This document shows, one piece after another, positions 35,401 through 43,656 of a stretch of DNA of 64,000 nucleotides. The position numbers and the translations under genes are program-made. Location of the stretch: contig NZ_JAKJSD010000002.1 in assembly GCF_029029505.1 (NCBI RefSeq), positions 434,001 through 498,000 of the forward strand, given 5' to 3'. The stretch's first letter is position 1. Each line of letters opens with the position of its first letter. Below the pieces are notes generated by a model. It was given only the letters and a program-made list of their open reading frames with translations, did no database searches and had not been told where the DNA came from. The DNA is from Ancylomarina sp. DW003. GTDB lineage: Bacteria > Bacteroidota > Bacteroidia > Bacteroidales > Marinifilaceae.

Positions 35401-35914
35401 GTTTTAATCTGGTTTCTTTTTCAATACGCTTAAGTTCGTCTTCTATTTCAGTCTGAAAAGAAAGGTCTGTTTCGATCAAATCTGTCTCGTTATTATACAT
35501 GATCATACCAATAGGCTGATCAAAAACAGATAAATCGATGCCTGGGAAAAAACGAAAAAGTTCTATTGAGAATTTACAAGGAGGAAATCGACTATCTCTT
35601 TCTAAAACATCCTGAGGTACATATGTTGAAACGCTCACTTTCTTCGTTACAAAATCCTTCTTTGAGAACTCGAAAATATAATCGTATCCAAAATCTAATT
35701 GGTAAGAAAACTTTCCATTTTTTGAAATATTTCTAACACTCTCCTTATTAGAATCTTTATATAATGTTACCTTAACATTGCTTAAGTCTCCTCCATTAAT
35801 CGTCACATTTCCCTTTACATTACACCTCTCTTGAGCAATAGCAGAGCTTTCAAAAAGGCAAAAAGTGATTAATAATAAAGCAATATACTTATATTTTGAA
35901 ATGATAGTTTTCAT
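32417..35914 (-). CDS. Giant exported protein of about 15 TPR-like/coiled-coil repeats
   Basis: A 1165-residue protein with a signal peptide (residues 1-27) and a short carboxypeptidase-regulatory-like beta domain (about 30-105, CNVKGNVTINGGDLSNVKVT). From about residue 165 to the end there are about 15 repeats of 57-80 residues. Each has the pattern KY..LI..AD..F....Y..A...Y..AL..KP.E.YP..QI..I and a Lys/Glu-rich connecting helix. Repeats are divergent at DNA level, so the array is old. Such a rod would suit a periplasmic or surface scaffold; function is unknown. It is upstream of, and coupled to, the SpmA/SpmB-like gene. Confidence 0.8.
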   Translation of the reverse strand: MKTIISKYKYIALLLITFCLFESSAIAQERCNVKGNVTINGGDLSNVKVTLYKDSNKESVRNISKNGKFSYQLDFGYDYIFEFSKKDFVTKKVSVSTYVPQDVLERDSRFPPCKFSIELFRFFPGIDLSVFDQPIGMIMYNNETDLIETDLSFQTEIEDELKRIEKETRLKQEAYLANLARINAEFNAAIKKGDSEFLKKNYIDSKSFYTEASTLKPEEEYPISQIAKIDKLMIGQKDKLEAQRLLAEKKYTDLIAIADIAFEAKQYENAKSKYTEALKVKADEAYPQSQIQIIEDKLDYLKQLAAANEQIVAQQKAIDAKYKKIIKLADSQFSKKDYAAAISSYNQALEVKSDETYPQTQIQVINDAIEREKNLLANKAKQKEINDQYKLLVSAGDKQLKNGDYIPAKQSYNDALTLKPNESYPKAQLVKIESLMAHQAKLLAEKEAKEKRYADLVSLADSQMNTGDFDKAMASYQQALNLKPKANYLKEQVKKAKQGKVDKKRKAEEKAKKELEQKLLLKKYDDLIVKGDNNLAAKKYYDSRDNYKRAIEIKPTEKYPKDQLNKLEELMAKELQQANAMKEFEARYEALITTGNSQLKLSEYLAAKKTFRNASEMKPEEIYPKEQLKKLDDLIAEENRIKADKKKLDEKYEILISKADSEFKVEDYTNAISNYQAALNLKPKETHPKDRIREANEILDEQNRLVEEKKNEEKAKQALDEKYSKAIMLADAAFSSESFKSATSNYKQALEYKNGDEYATSQIQKIKDLIIEKEALAKAADLSAKKKAILNKQFRSFVSEGDKLFKNEKYAEALGKYESAVQIMRNDAYALKQINLVKDRIAEEKLAKEEKTALLEKYEAHIKQGNKLFSEESWKAAKGKYLLALKIKSKEKYPENQIAIIDETLAKKEKLDRKNSKVEKEFNEIVKLADSHFKKKSYTLARHKYRSAQKIKPDDVYVRSQLQEIKMILKANAQAKEENLLVQSTNAFGDNLLKIKEKEYKAFIELGDDAIKNKYLGKAKAYYKKAIKIFDRDYPREKLAEIEELRFAFKSEKERVEYERLMQKADEQFAKKNYSVARHYYKQALSVAADKTLVEDKLDDIENAFNKDKQRELDAEFDSIVEKGNKAKEAGNLSVAKFYYLKALKLKPKDGAVKASLENMKKELK

Positions 35915-36139
35915 CTATTAGAATCGAAGTTTATGATATCGTACAAAAAATACAATTTCCAGAACCTATTGAATTAAATATTCAGTGTAGAAGCAAAAAT
36001 AAAGAAATATAACCAGTATTTACACTCTGTCCAAAATTTGGCTAAAGACTTTCTTGAGAATCACTCAAATAATAAACGAATAATTCATAATAATAGTATT
36101 CCTATTGGTTTATTCAGAGATAGAATCAATTATTGACAA

Positions 36140-36176
36140 TAAAAAATCCTGATAATCTTTAAGACTATCAGGATTC
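36140..36176 (-). terminator. Terminator after the NACHT gene
   Basis: Stem AATCCTGATA (36145-36154) with TATCAGGATT (36166-36175); on the minus strand it is followed by a run of T. The remaining spacer to 35915 shows no gene. Confidence 0.8.
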
Positions 36177-36205
36177 TCTTACAACTAAACTATACTTAAT
36201 GGGTT

Positions 36206-38755
36206 TTAATTATTCAGAATCTTTACTAAAGTTTCTGCCTTTCTTGTTTTTAATATCTGATCACGTTCTTTCAAACACAAATTCTCCTTTGTAGATTCGT
36301 TCCAAGCATGATAATATTTAGCCATCTTAGTTAACAAGCCTACTTTACAAAAATCATATCTGGCAAATTCACTTATTGCAAAAGCTCTATTGGAATGCTT
36401 CTCTTGAAAATCTCTATTGCCTTGTTCAAAGTAAATTTCAGCAAGGAAACTCTTAAAAAATATTTGCACCGGATAAGCTTGCGAACTAATTAAACTATCG
36501 TTACAAAATTCCAGTTCCTGAATTTGCTTTGCAGACAATTTCATACCTAATCTATTTTGAGCTACCAACTTATAAACCCTAAGTAGTTTATGGTTTGAAA
36601 AATGAGTTTTTACCTCTAACTGATCATAAAACAATTCAGCATCTTCAATCAATTGAATGACTTTGTGATATGATTGCATGTAGAAAAGTGCATTACACAC
36701 TAAAACTTCAAATTCACCACTCCAACTCTCACACTTATCTCCAACCTGACAATAAGCCATCTGGCGATAATAAAAGACTTTAAACAACTCAATATCGTTA
36801 CTATGCCCATACATATGATTGTAGAATAGGATACTCGTAAATCGCAGAGCAATTGAATAAGCTGAACAACTTGAATTTGGGTCTGTTTCTAATAATAACT
36901 TATAATACTTATCTGCTAGTTCTTGTTCCAATGACATAAGAGATGTCATTAATAGTAAACTAAGTGATTTAATCTTTACAGACGGATCTTCATTAGTTTC
37001 AGAAATAATTTCTACAACCTTCGTGAAATCACCACAAAGTCGGTTCAAATTTCCCGAAAGTGCAAACATAAATTCAACAGAACGCGTTCCTGAAGCATAG
37101 GTCTTAATCAACTCTATCTTGCTCTCATCCATATTGGTAATAACAGTTGTCAAAATATCTGTTACGGCACTGCTAGTTAGCGTAGCCTCGCTAAGTTCAA
37201 AAAAGCGCGATAAGACTTCAAAATTTTCAGAGTTAACCGCAATATTGAACAATTGGGCAATCAATCTATCTTTCAATTCAAATTCAGCATAATCATTTTC
37301 AATCTGCTTAAATAATTCGAAACTGACTCCTTTATTAAATTCGATTAATTCTTTAACCAATAGAACTTCAAATAACTGCTCATTATAAATCTTCACAAAT
37401 TTACAGTAGCCATTGTATTCATTTACCGAAACATATTCTGAAATCAGACCATAACTCAACATTTCCTCATAAGCGAAATAATAGTTCCCAGCCGTTTTTA
37501 AATGTATAGGTAATAATGATTTCAGATCCATCTTCTTAATTGAGTGAGAATCTTTACCATACTTCTGAATTTTTAAGATTGCTTTCAGAATTTCTATTTT
37601 TTCTTCTGAATAACGTGAATAATATATTTTATTCTTTAAAAATTCATTGATTAATTTATATCCATCATTAATATCACCTGCTTTATTGGGTGCATATGTT
37701 TTTACGAATAATTCAAGAAAGAATGGATTCGATATTGTATTTCTTTGATAATAATCCAAATTCTCAACTTTCAATTCATAAAAGAATTGCTGATTGATAG
37801 TCTCATCAAAAACATACTGAATTTCAAAGCCATTTAAAGGAGGAAAGTTTCTTTTATCCGCTTGACTTAAATCCAAGTCCATTTCGTACCAAGCTTCAAG
37901 TAAACTATTTTCTCTTTGAATAAAAGGAATCGCAAATTTTTCCCAAGTTGAAGTTCTTGAAGTTAAAATCAACTTCATATTTTTAGACTCCTTGCAGTTA
38001 GCTATAAATTGATTTAACTGTAAAAACAAACGCTCTAACTTTGTATTATCATAGCTAACCTCATCCAAAGCATCCAGAATCAATATAATCTTTCCTTCAC
38101 ACGCTTTGGGCTTATCCAGAAAATATTTTAGATAAGTTTTAGATTTCAAATTCAGTTGTTCTTCCAGCCAACGTTCAAGCTTAAATTCACTATTCAGACA
38201 ATTAATCATGAAAGTGGCGTTAAAGAATAAGATCACGTCGTTATTAGATGCATCTAAACTCTTTTTCTCATACCATTTAGCCAACATTGTTGACTTACCT
38301 GCTCCACCAGGTGCAACAAAACTAAGAGCCATTTTATCAGATTCAAGGAAATTAGAAATCCTATTCTCACCTATTTTTCTTGTAGCTACCGAATTGAATG
38401 GAATCCCCGATTGACTCTTAATTAAATTAAAGGCATCATTACTCAATTCAAATGCTCTTTCCTTAAAAGTTTGCCAATTGGTCGGCGTACTGTTATCTTC
38501 CTTCTCTTCTATAATGTATCTTGATTGAAAATCATTCCATGATTTGTAGCCAATATATTGCGCTAATAAATCTAAAGTAAATTTAGATGGTGCTGATGGA
38601 GATTTTAAAAAGCCATATAATCGACGGATAGTAGTTGCACTGATTCGTCCTCCTGTAGATTCACATACAATTTCAGCTAAAGCTTCACAATCCTTATTAT
38701 AAGATAATTCTTGGCCGAACTTCTTCAGGACTTCTTTCTTTAGGTGTAGTAACAT
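36206..38755 (-). CDS. NACHT-type STAND NTPase with N-terminal HTH-like domain
   Basis: An 849-residue cytoplasmic protein. Residues 20-80 form a small helical domain (EALAEIVCESTGGRISATTIRRLYGFL, SKFTLDLLAQYIGYKSW) that recurs at the start of many uncharacterised Bacteroidota proteins and looks like a helix-turn-helix. A NACHT NTPase follows: Walker A GGAGKST (150-156), Walker B ILILDALDE with the extra acidic residue typical of NACHT (224-232), and sensor-like LILTSRTSTWEKF. From about residue 400 to the end are helical solenoid repeats for ligand sensing. STAND proteins are signal-activated switches, some antiviral. It is a single-gene unit. Confidence 0.8.
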   Translation of the reverse strand: MLLHLKKEVLKKFGQELSYNKDCEALAEIVCESTGGRISATTIRRLYGFLKSPSAPSKFTLDLLAQYIGYKSWNDFQSRYIIEEKEDNSTPTNWQTFKERAFELSNDAFNLIKSQSGIPFNSVATRKIGENRISNFLESDKMALSFVAPGGAGKSTMLAKWYEKKSLDASNNDVILFFNATFMINCLNSEFKLERWLEEQLNLKSKTYLKYFLDKPKACEGKIILILDALDEVSYDNTKLERLFLQLNQFIANCKESKNMKLILTSRTSTWEKFAIPFIQRENSLLEAWYEMDLDLSQADKRNFPPLNGFEIQYVFDETINQQFFYELKVENLDYYQRNTISNPFFLELFVKTYAPNKAGDINDGYKLINEFLKNKIYYSRYSEEKIEILKAILKIQKYGKDSHSIKKMDLKSLLPIHLKTAGNYYFAYEEMLSYGLISEYVSVNEYNGYCKFVKIYNEQLFEVLLVKELIEFNKGVSFELFKQIENDYAEFELKDRLIAQLFNIAVNSENFEVLSRFFELSEATLTSSAVTDILTTVITNMDESKIELIKTYASGTRSVEFMFALSGNLNRLCGDFTKVVEIISETNEDPSVKIKSLSLLLMTSLMSLEQELADKYYKLLLETDPNSSCSAYSIALRFTSILFYNHMYGHSNDIELFKVFYYRQMAYCQVGDKCESWSGEFEVLVCNALFYMQSYHKVIQLIEDAELFYDQLEVKTHFSNHKLLRVYKLVAQNRLGMKLSAKQIQELEFCNDSLISSQAYPVQIFFKSFLAEIYFEQGNRDFQEKHSNRAFAISEFARYDFCKVGLLTKMAKYYHAWNESTKENLCLKERDQILKTRKAETLVKILNN

Positions 38756-39057
38756 AGGTCAACTTTTATAGGTTTTCGGTATATAAAAGTATATTTCCTC
38801 TATGCTTATTACAATCTAAAACTACTTACTCTGAGGTTTGGTTTTATAACTACGTCATATGAGTTTCCGATTACGTAATAGTGGGCTTATTCAACTAAAA
38901 AACTTCATGACCAGGGCAATATAAAACAATAAAAATCAATACGTTTAGCAGATTCCAATCCTGCTTAACACAATCTTTTATTTATTGTTATATAGGTAAA
39001 AGTAAAGCCACCAAATACTATCGTATATGATGGCTAAATATTCCTTTGTTTTTTAAT
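38756..39057. other. 302-base spacer between the NACHT and response-regulator genes
   Basis: AT-rich; no gene. A hairpin near 39007-39030 (AGCCACCA with TGATGGCT) may end the response-regulator transcript on the minus strand. An 8-base palindrome TTACGTAA-like site near 38872-38879 is the only dyad noted upstream of the NACHT gene. Confidence 0.4.
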
Positions 39058-39822
39058 TTACTTCTTATCTGGCAAAGAGTGAGCTAGCTGCTTTAATCGC
39101 TCTAAAAATTCCTTCTTCTTTCCTTCTGAAACTTCAATTTCTTTACCATCTTTTAGGATAATTCGTCCACCTCTTCCTTTGATATATTGATCGACACAAT
39201 TTAAATTAACCAAATGCTTACTGTGAACTCGACAGAACAAGTACTCAGGTAGAATATCCATGAAATTTGACAAAGGTTTTGAAACCATTAAATCATCTTT
39301 CCCTCTTAAATAGAAATCCGTATAACTTCCATTTGCTTCACAACGAACAATATCATCAAGTTCAACCATTCGCAATCCGTTAGCTGTAGGTAAAATAATC
39401 TTTTTGTGTTCATTTTTTAGGCTATCATACAATACCTTAAACTTTTCATCAAGGTTAATATCCTTCTTAGAATTTTGAAATCGTTCCACTGCTTCCTTCA
39501 ACTCTACATAGTTAATTGGTTTCAACAGATAATGTAAAGCCGAAAATTGTATTGCTTTCAAAGCGAATTCATTATAAGCCGTCGTAAATATAACCTCAAA
39601 ATTACGTGAATTAACCTGTTCAAGAACCTCAAAACCATCTCCATCAGGCATAGAAATATCAAGAAAAACAAGTTCCGGCGTTTCTTGATTTATAAGCTCA
39701 ACAGCAGTTTGTACATTACATGCAAAACCAATTACTTCAACATCCGGACAAAATCTTTCCAACAACTTAAAAAGAGATGATTGACTTTTCATCTCATCAT
39801 CAACGATAATGGCTTTTATCAT
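39058..39822 (-). CDS. LytTR-type response regulator (orphan)
   Basis: A 254-residue two-domain regulator. Residues 1-120 are a receiver domain with acidic pocket Asp8/Asp9, phosphoacceptor Asp55 in LVFLDISMPDG, the switch Thr in FTTAYNEFA and Lys in YLLKPI. Residues 145-250 are a LytTR DNA-binding domain (LPTANGLRMVELDDIVRCEANGSY split over strands; CRVHSKHLVNL). The frame extends 33 codons upstream, but ATG 39822 (MIKAIIVDDE) is where the family begins. The usual LytS-type histidine kinase is missing, so its partner is elsewhere. recQ is upstream on the same strand, 117 bases away. Confidence 0.9.
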   Translation of the reverse strand: MIKAIIVDDEMKSQSSLFKLLERFCPDVEVIGFACNVQTAVELINQETPELVFLDISMPDGDGFEVLEQVNSRNFEVIFTTAYNEFALKAIQFSALHYLLKPINYVELKEAVERFQNSKKDINLDEKFKVLYDSLKNEHKKIILPTANGLRMVELDDIVRCEANGSYTDFYLRGKDDLMVSKPLSNFMDILPEYLFCRVHSKHLVNLNCVDQYIKGRGGRIILKDGKEIEVSEGKKKEFLERLKQLAHSLPDKK

Positions 39823-39939
39823 AGTTATGTATTTTAGTATCGAAATATAAAAAAAAGAGTTCTTAATAAGATTCTTTTGGGGAAATATTTTATGATTTAT
39901 AAAACACTCTAGACGAAGCAAGATAATATCTCTAAAGCC

Positions 39940-42054
39940 TTAAGCCTCGGCAAATACTTTTAAATAGGATGTAGCAAGCCTAATCTTATAATAAGAAATT
40001 TCCTCATTCATATGAACATACAACTCTTTTGTGTTCAAATGCCCCAATTGATTAACAGCACTTTGGATTCGTTCCAACTCACCAGCATTTATAAAAGATA
40101 AAATATCTACATCCGCACCTTTTTCGTATAAAGAAGCCAAATGAGAATATATTGTTACAGGGTTAACCTTCCTAATCTGTGCAATCTCGTCTACCGAATA
40201 ACCTTGCTTATAAAATTCATAAGTTTCATAAAATGATTGGCTGCTTTTTTTTGCCTCCTTATTTTTTTTCTGTTCAAATTCTAATATCTCATTGATAAAG
40301 AATTCGCCATACAATTGATATTTTCGTTCACCAACTCCAGATATCATTTTCATTTCGAATTCACTTGTTGGTTTTTCATCAACCATCTCGTGCAATGTTG
40401 CATCAGAAAAGACTAAGTAGGGCGCTATTCTAGAGGATCTGGAAATTTTCAATCTCAATTTTCGAAGTGCCTCAAATAAATCTTCTCTATGAATCTGCTT
40501 TGTTGGCTTAACTTTCTCGACTACCTTTTGTGGATCTGATTTCATCGATGCCAGGTGTACCAGGTTCACTTTCCTGCCACTGAACAATACTTCCCTACTC
40601 TGTTCTGTCAGTTTTAAAGCATTACCTTCATCATAAGCAACTGAAATATAGCCCAAGTTCAATAATTGAAGCATATATTGTTGCCAATCCTGATGCGGAA
40701 CATCTTTACCGGCACCATAAGTTTTAACCTTATCATATCCCTTAGAAAGAACCTCTTGACGGGAAGAACCTCGTAAAACATCTATAACTGTTCCTGCAGC
40801 GACTTGCTCCTTTAGCCGAACAATAGCAGAAAGCGCTTTTTGTGCAATTAAAGTTCCATCAAATTGCTTTGGTGGATCCTTACAAACATCACAATTACCA
40901 CAATCTTCTTCTAAGTGTTCTCCAAAATAACTCAACAATATTTTTCTTCGGCATATTTGTGCATCACAAAACTGTTGTATACGTTCAAGTTTAGCATTTG
41001 AAACTTCTTTCAAAGCCGATTCCTCAATAAACTTTCGGTGAACAATTACATCTGAAAAGCTATAGAACAATAGTGTATCAGCTTTTAAACCGTCGCGACC
41101 AGCACGCCCAATTTCCTGATAATAGGACTCTATATTTCGAGGTAAATTATAATGAATTACCCATCGCACGTTCGACTTATCAATTCCCATTCCGAAAGCA
41201 ATGGTTGCGCAAATAATTGGTATATCGTCGTTAATAAAATCCTCTTGACGCTTCGCTCTTTCTTCCGGCGATAATCCGGCATGGTAATAACTGGCATTAA
41301 CACCCGAATTTCTTAACTTCTCAGATAAACCTTCACAAGCTTTACGGCTCAAACAGTATATAATACCAGATTGATGTGGGCGTTGTCTTAAAAAACCAAG
41401 AATACTCTTAAATTTATCTTTCCCAGGTGCTACTTTCAAACTCAAATTAGGTCTGTCAAATGATGAAAGAAACCTTTTGGGCTCATTCAAACCTAATTGG
41501 TTAATAATGTCTTTTTGAGTCAAACTATCAGCAGTAGCTGTCAAAGCAACAACCGGCACCAAAGGAAATTGCTTTTTCAGATAGGCCATCTTAGAATATT
41601 CAGGACGAAAATCGTGTCCCCAGACCGAGATACAATGAGCCTCATCAACAGCAAAAAGATTCACTTTAAGTTGTAAAAGCAAGTAATAGAATTCTTGACT
41701 TACCAATTTCTCGGGAGACACATAAAGCAATTTTATTTTCCCCTCGTGTATATCTTCAATAATCTCATTTTGAACCTGAGTCGATTGAGAACTATTTAAA
41801 AAGCCAGCTTTTACTCCGTTGGCTTGCAAACCTTCAACCTGATCCTTCATTAATGCAATTAAAGGAGAAACTACAATGGCCACACCTTCCATCATTAAAG
41901 CCGGAATCTGATAACACAAAGATTTACCCCCTCCGGTAGGCATGATAACTAAAGCATCTTCACCTTCAAGAATTGATTGAATAACCTCATCCTGTAAGGG
42001 ACGAAATTTATCGTATCCAAAATATTTTTTTAATATGCGATTAGCCAATTTCAT
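39940..42054 (-). CDS. recQ: ATP-dependent DNA helicase RecQ
   Basis: A 704-residue SF2 helicase. Walker A is PTGGGKS (39-45), the DExH box is VDEAHCISVWGHDFRPEY, and motif VI is HYNLPRNIESYYQEIGRAGRDG. The RQC zinc-binding cysteines appear as CRRKILLSYFG and CGNCDVC. A winged helix is followed by an HRDC domain (about 520-600, LRLKISRSSRIAPYLVFSD). Beyond HRDC is an extra 90-residue C-terminal region with a helix-turn-helix look (SVDEIAQIRKVNPVTIYSHL), common in Bacteroidota RecQ. It unwinds recombination and fork intermediates 3' to 5'. Confidence 0.95.
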   Translation of the reverse strand: MKLANRILKKYFGYDKFRPLQDEVIQSILEGEDALVIMPTGGGKSLCYQIPALMMEGVAIVVSPLIALMKDQVEGLQANGVKAGFLNSSQSTQVQNEIIEDIHEGKIKLLYVSPEKLVSQEFYYLLLQLKVNLFAVDEAHCISVWGHDFRPEYSKMAYLKKQFPLVPVVALTATADSLTQKDIINQLGLNEPKRFLSSFDRPNLSLKVAPGKDKFKSILGFLRQRPHQSGIIYCLSRKACEGLSEKLRNSGVNASYYHAGLSPEERAKRQEDFINDDIPIICATIAFGMGIDKSNVRWVIHYNLPRNIESYYQEIGRAGRDGLKADTLLFYSFSDVIVHRKFIEESALKEVSNAKLERIQQFCDAQICRRKILLSYFGEHLEEDCGNCDVCKDPPKQFDGTLIAQKALSAIVRLKEQVAAGTVIDVLRGSSRQEVLSKGYDKVKTYGAGKDVPHQDWQQYMLQLLNLGYISVAYDEGNALKLTEQSREVLFSGRKVNLVHLASMKSDPQKVVEKVKPTKQIHREDLFEALRKLRLKISRSSRIAPYLVFSDATLHEMVDEKPTSEFEMKMISGVGERKYQLYGEFFINEILEFEQKKNKEAKKSSQSFYETYEFYKQGYSVDEIAQIRKVNPVTIYSHLASLYEKGADVDILSFINAGELERIQSAVNQLGHLNTKELYVHMNEEISYYKIRLATSYLKVFAEA

Positions 42055-42316
42055 TTACCGACAAGAGGTTTTAAATGGATACAATTAAATTATTGCAATA
42101 GTCTGTTTTGAGGTAACAAAAGTAGTGTCATCATAAGAAGTATGCTAGCCTTTGCCCATTTAGTTATCAACAGAGCCAAAGTCTTAATCAAATAAAAATT
42201 TCACTTCTCCTTCTGGAATTGTTATTTGAATTTTAAAACCCTTATAAAATGTTATAATCTATGCAAATAGAATACTATTCTCAATGAATATTTTTAAACA
42301 CATCCTATTCGCCAAA

Positions 42317-42338
42317 TCATGACAAATATCATGATTCA
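42317..42338. promoter_or_regulatory. Perfect dyad, candidate Crp/Fnr-type operator
   Basis: AATCATGA, six bases, TCATGATT. Its centre (42327.5) is about 42 bases before the transcription start expected from the -7 element at 42357, the position of class II activator sites. Confidence 0.55.
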
Positions 42339-42356
42339 CCCTGTAGTAAAAAATTA

Positions 42357-42364
42357 CTTTTGCC
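42357..42364 (+). promoter_or_regulatory. -7 element of the nucleoside-recognition protein gene
   Basis: TACTTTTG matches TAnnTTTG and lies 35 bases before the ATG at 42399. The -33 position is occupied by the dyad at 42317-42338. The remainder of the 344-base spacer 42055-42398 shows no gene. Confidence 0.6.
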
Positions 42365-42398
42365 CCGAATTTCAACATCCTAAATCAAACAACAAAGA

Positions 42399-43577
42399 AT
42401 GAACGCAATTAAGTCGATTAAAGAGACTAATTTCCTTAAACAACGAAGATACGAAGCTGTGATGTTCCTGATCACTTTCTTTGGTATTTTCGGCTATGTA
42501 GGTCACACGATGGGAGTAGCTAACATGCTAAACACTATTATGAACACAGCCTGGGATCTTCTTATGAACACAGTATTCTACATTATGGGTATTACTGTAC
42601 TATCTGGAGCTCTAGGTAAACTACTTATCGAATTTGGTGTCGTACGTCTGTTAGAAAAAATTCTAGCCCCACTAATGAAACCTCTTTTTAACCTTCCAGG
42701 TGTAGGTGCATTAGCCGGAGTTTTAACTTTTCTTTCTGATAATCCAGCTATCATCAGTTTAGCTAACGACAAGAACTTTAGCAAGTATTTTAAGAATTAC
42801 CAATTGGTATCCTTAACCAATTTTGGTACTGCATTCGGTATGGGACTTATTGTGATTACATTTATGTCTACACTTAAGATTCCTGGTAATGACGAAAACT
42901 TATTTATTCCAGCTCTTATTGGTTTACTTGGAGCATTGGTTGGTGCGGTTGTTTCAACTCGATTGATGCAACGTTTAATCAAGAATGTAATTAAACCACG
43001 TAAAGATCAGGATTTCGAAGGGGCTACTGAGAAAATCTCATTCAAATCAGAAGGTAGTGTTTTCATTCGTTTTCTAAACTCTATTCTTGATGGTGGTAAA
43101 TCTGGTGTAGATTTGGGATTAGCTATTATACCTGGTGTATTGATTATCTCAACTATGGTGATGATGCTAACGTTCGGACCTAAAGATCCTGCCATTGGAT
43201 ACCAAGGTTTAGCTTACGAAGGTGTTACCTTACTTCCAGATCTTGCTGGTCACGTTTGGTGGTTATTCGAAGGTTTATTTGGTTTCAAAAACCCTGAATT
43301 AATTGCATTCCCTGTTACTTCTTTGGGAGCTGTAGGTGCTGCTTTATCTCTTGTAAAAGCATTTATCGCTAAGGGAATTATCGATGGTAATGTGATTGCT
43401 GTATTTACAGCAATGGGTATGTGTTGGAGTGGCTATTTAAGTACTCACACAGCTATGCTTGACACTTTAAACTATCGTGAACTAACATCAAAAGCACTTC
43501 TTTCTCATACTATTGGAGGAGTTGTAGCAGGTTGTTTTGCTCATTACTTTTATGTATTAGTAACGATGTTTATATAA
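42399..43577 (+). CDS. Nucleoside-recognition (Gate) domain membrane protein
   Basis: A 392-residue, about ten-helix membrane protein with Gate-domain features (NLPGVGALAGVLTFLSDNPAIISLAND, NYQLVSLTNFGTAFGMGLIV). Proteins of this group (YjiH/CD0519-like) are putative transporters of unknown substrate. It is unrelated in detail to the fused SpmA/SpmB-like protein at 31174, but shares the Gate fold. It is a single-gene unit with a promoter and an upstream dyad, suggesting activation by a Crp/Fnr-family protein. Confidence 0.78.
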   Translation: MNAIKSIKETNFLKQRRYEAVMFLITFFGIFGYVGHTMGVANMLNTIMNTAWDLLMNTVFYIMGITVLSGALGKLLIEFGVVRLLEKILAPLMKPLFNLPGVGALAGVLTFLSDNPAIISLANDKNFSKYFKNYQLVSLTNFGTAFGMGLIVITFMSTLKIPGNDENLFIPALIGLLGALVGAVVSTRLMQRLIKNVIKPRKDQDFEGATEKISFKSEGSVFIRFLNSILDGGKSGVDLGLAIIPGVLIISTMVMMLTFGPKDPAIGYQGLAYEGVTLLPDLAGHVWWLFEGLFGFKNPELIAFPVTSLGAVGAALSLVKAFIAKGIIDGNVIAVFTAMGMCWSGYLSTHTAMLDTLNYRELTSKALLSHTIGGVVAGCFAHYFYVLVTMFI

Positions 43578-43599
43578 TAAACACATACAATCAGCATAT

Positions 43600-43638
43600 A
43601 AAAAAGGCTTGCTAATGTATTTTAGCAAGCCTTTTCTT
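43600..43638. terminator. Bidirectional terminator between the Gate protein and mutS2 genes
   Basis: Perfect 14-bp stem AAAAGGCTTGCTAA (43602-43615) with TTAGCAAGCCTTTT (43622-43635), A and T tracts on either side. Confidence 0.93.
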
Positions 43639-43656
43639 ATATACTTTGAATATCAA

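Noticed and set aside
39058-42054. A two-component system with a histidine kinase next to the LytTR regulator
   Set aside because: No kinase gene is found on either side: recQ lies upstream and the NACHT gene downstream.
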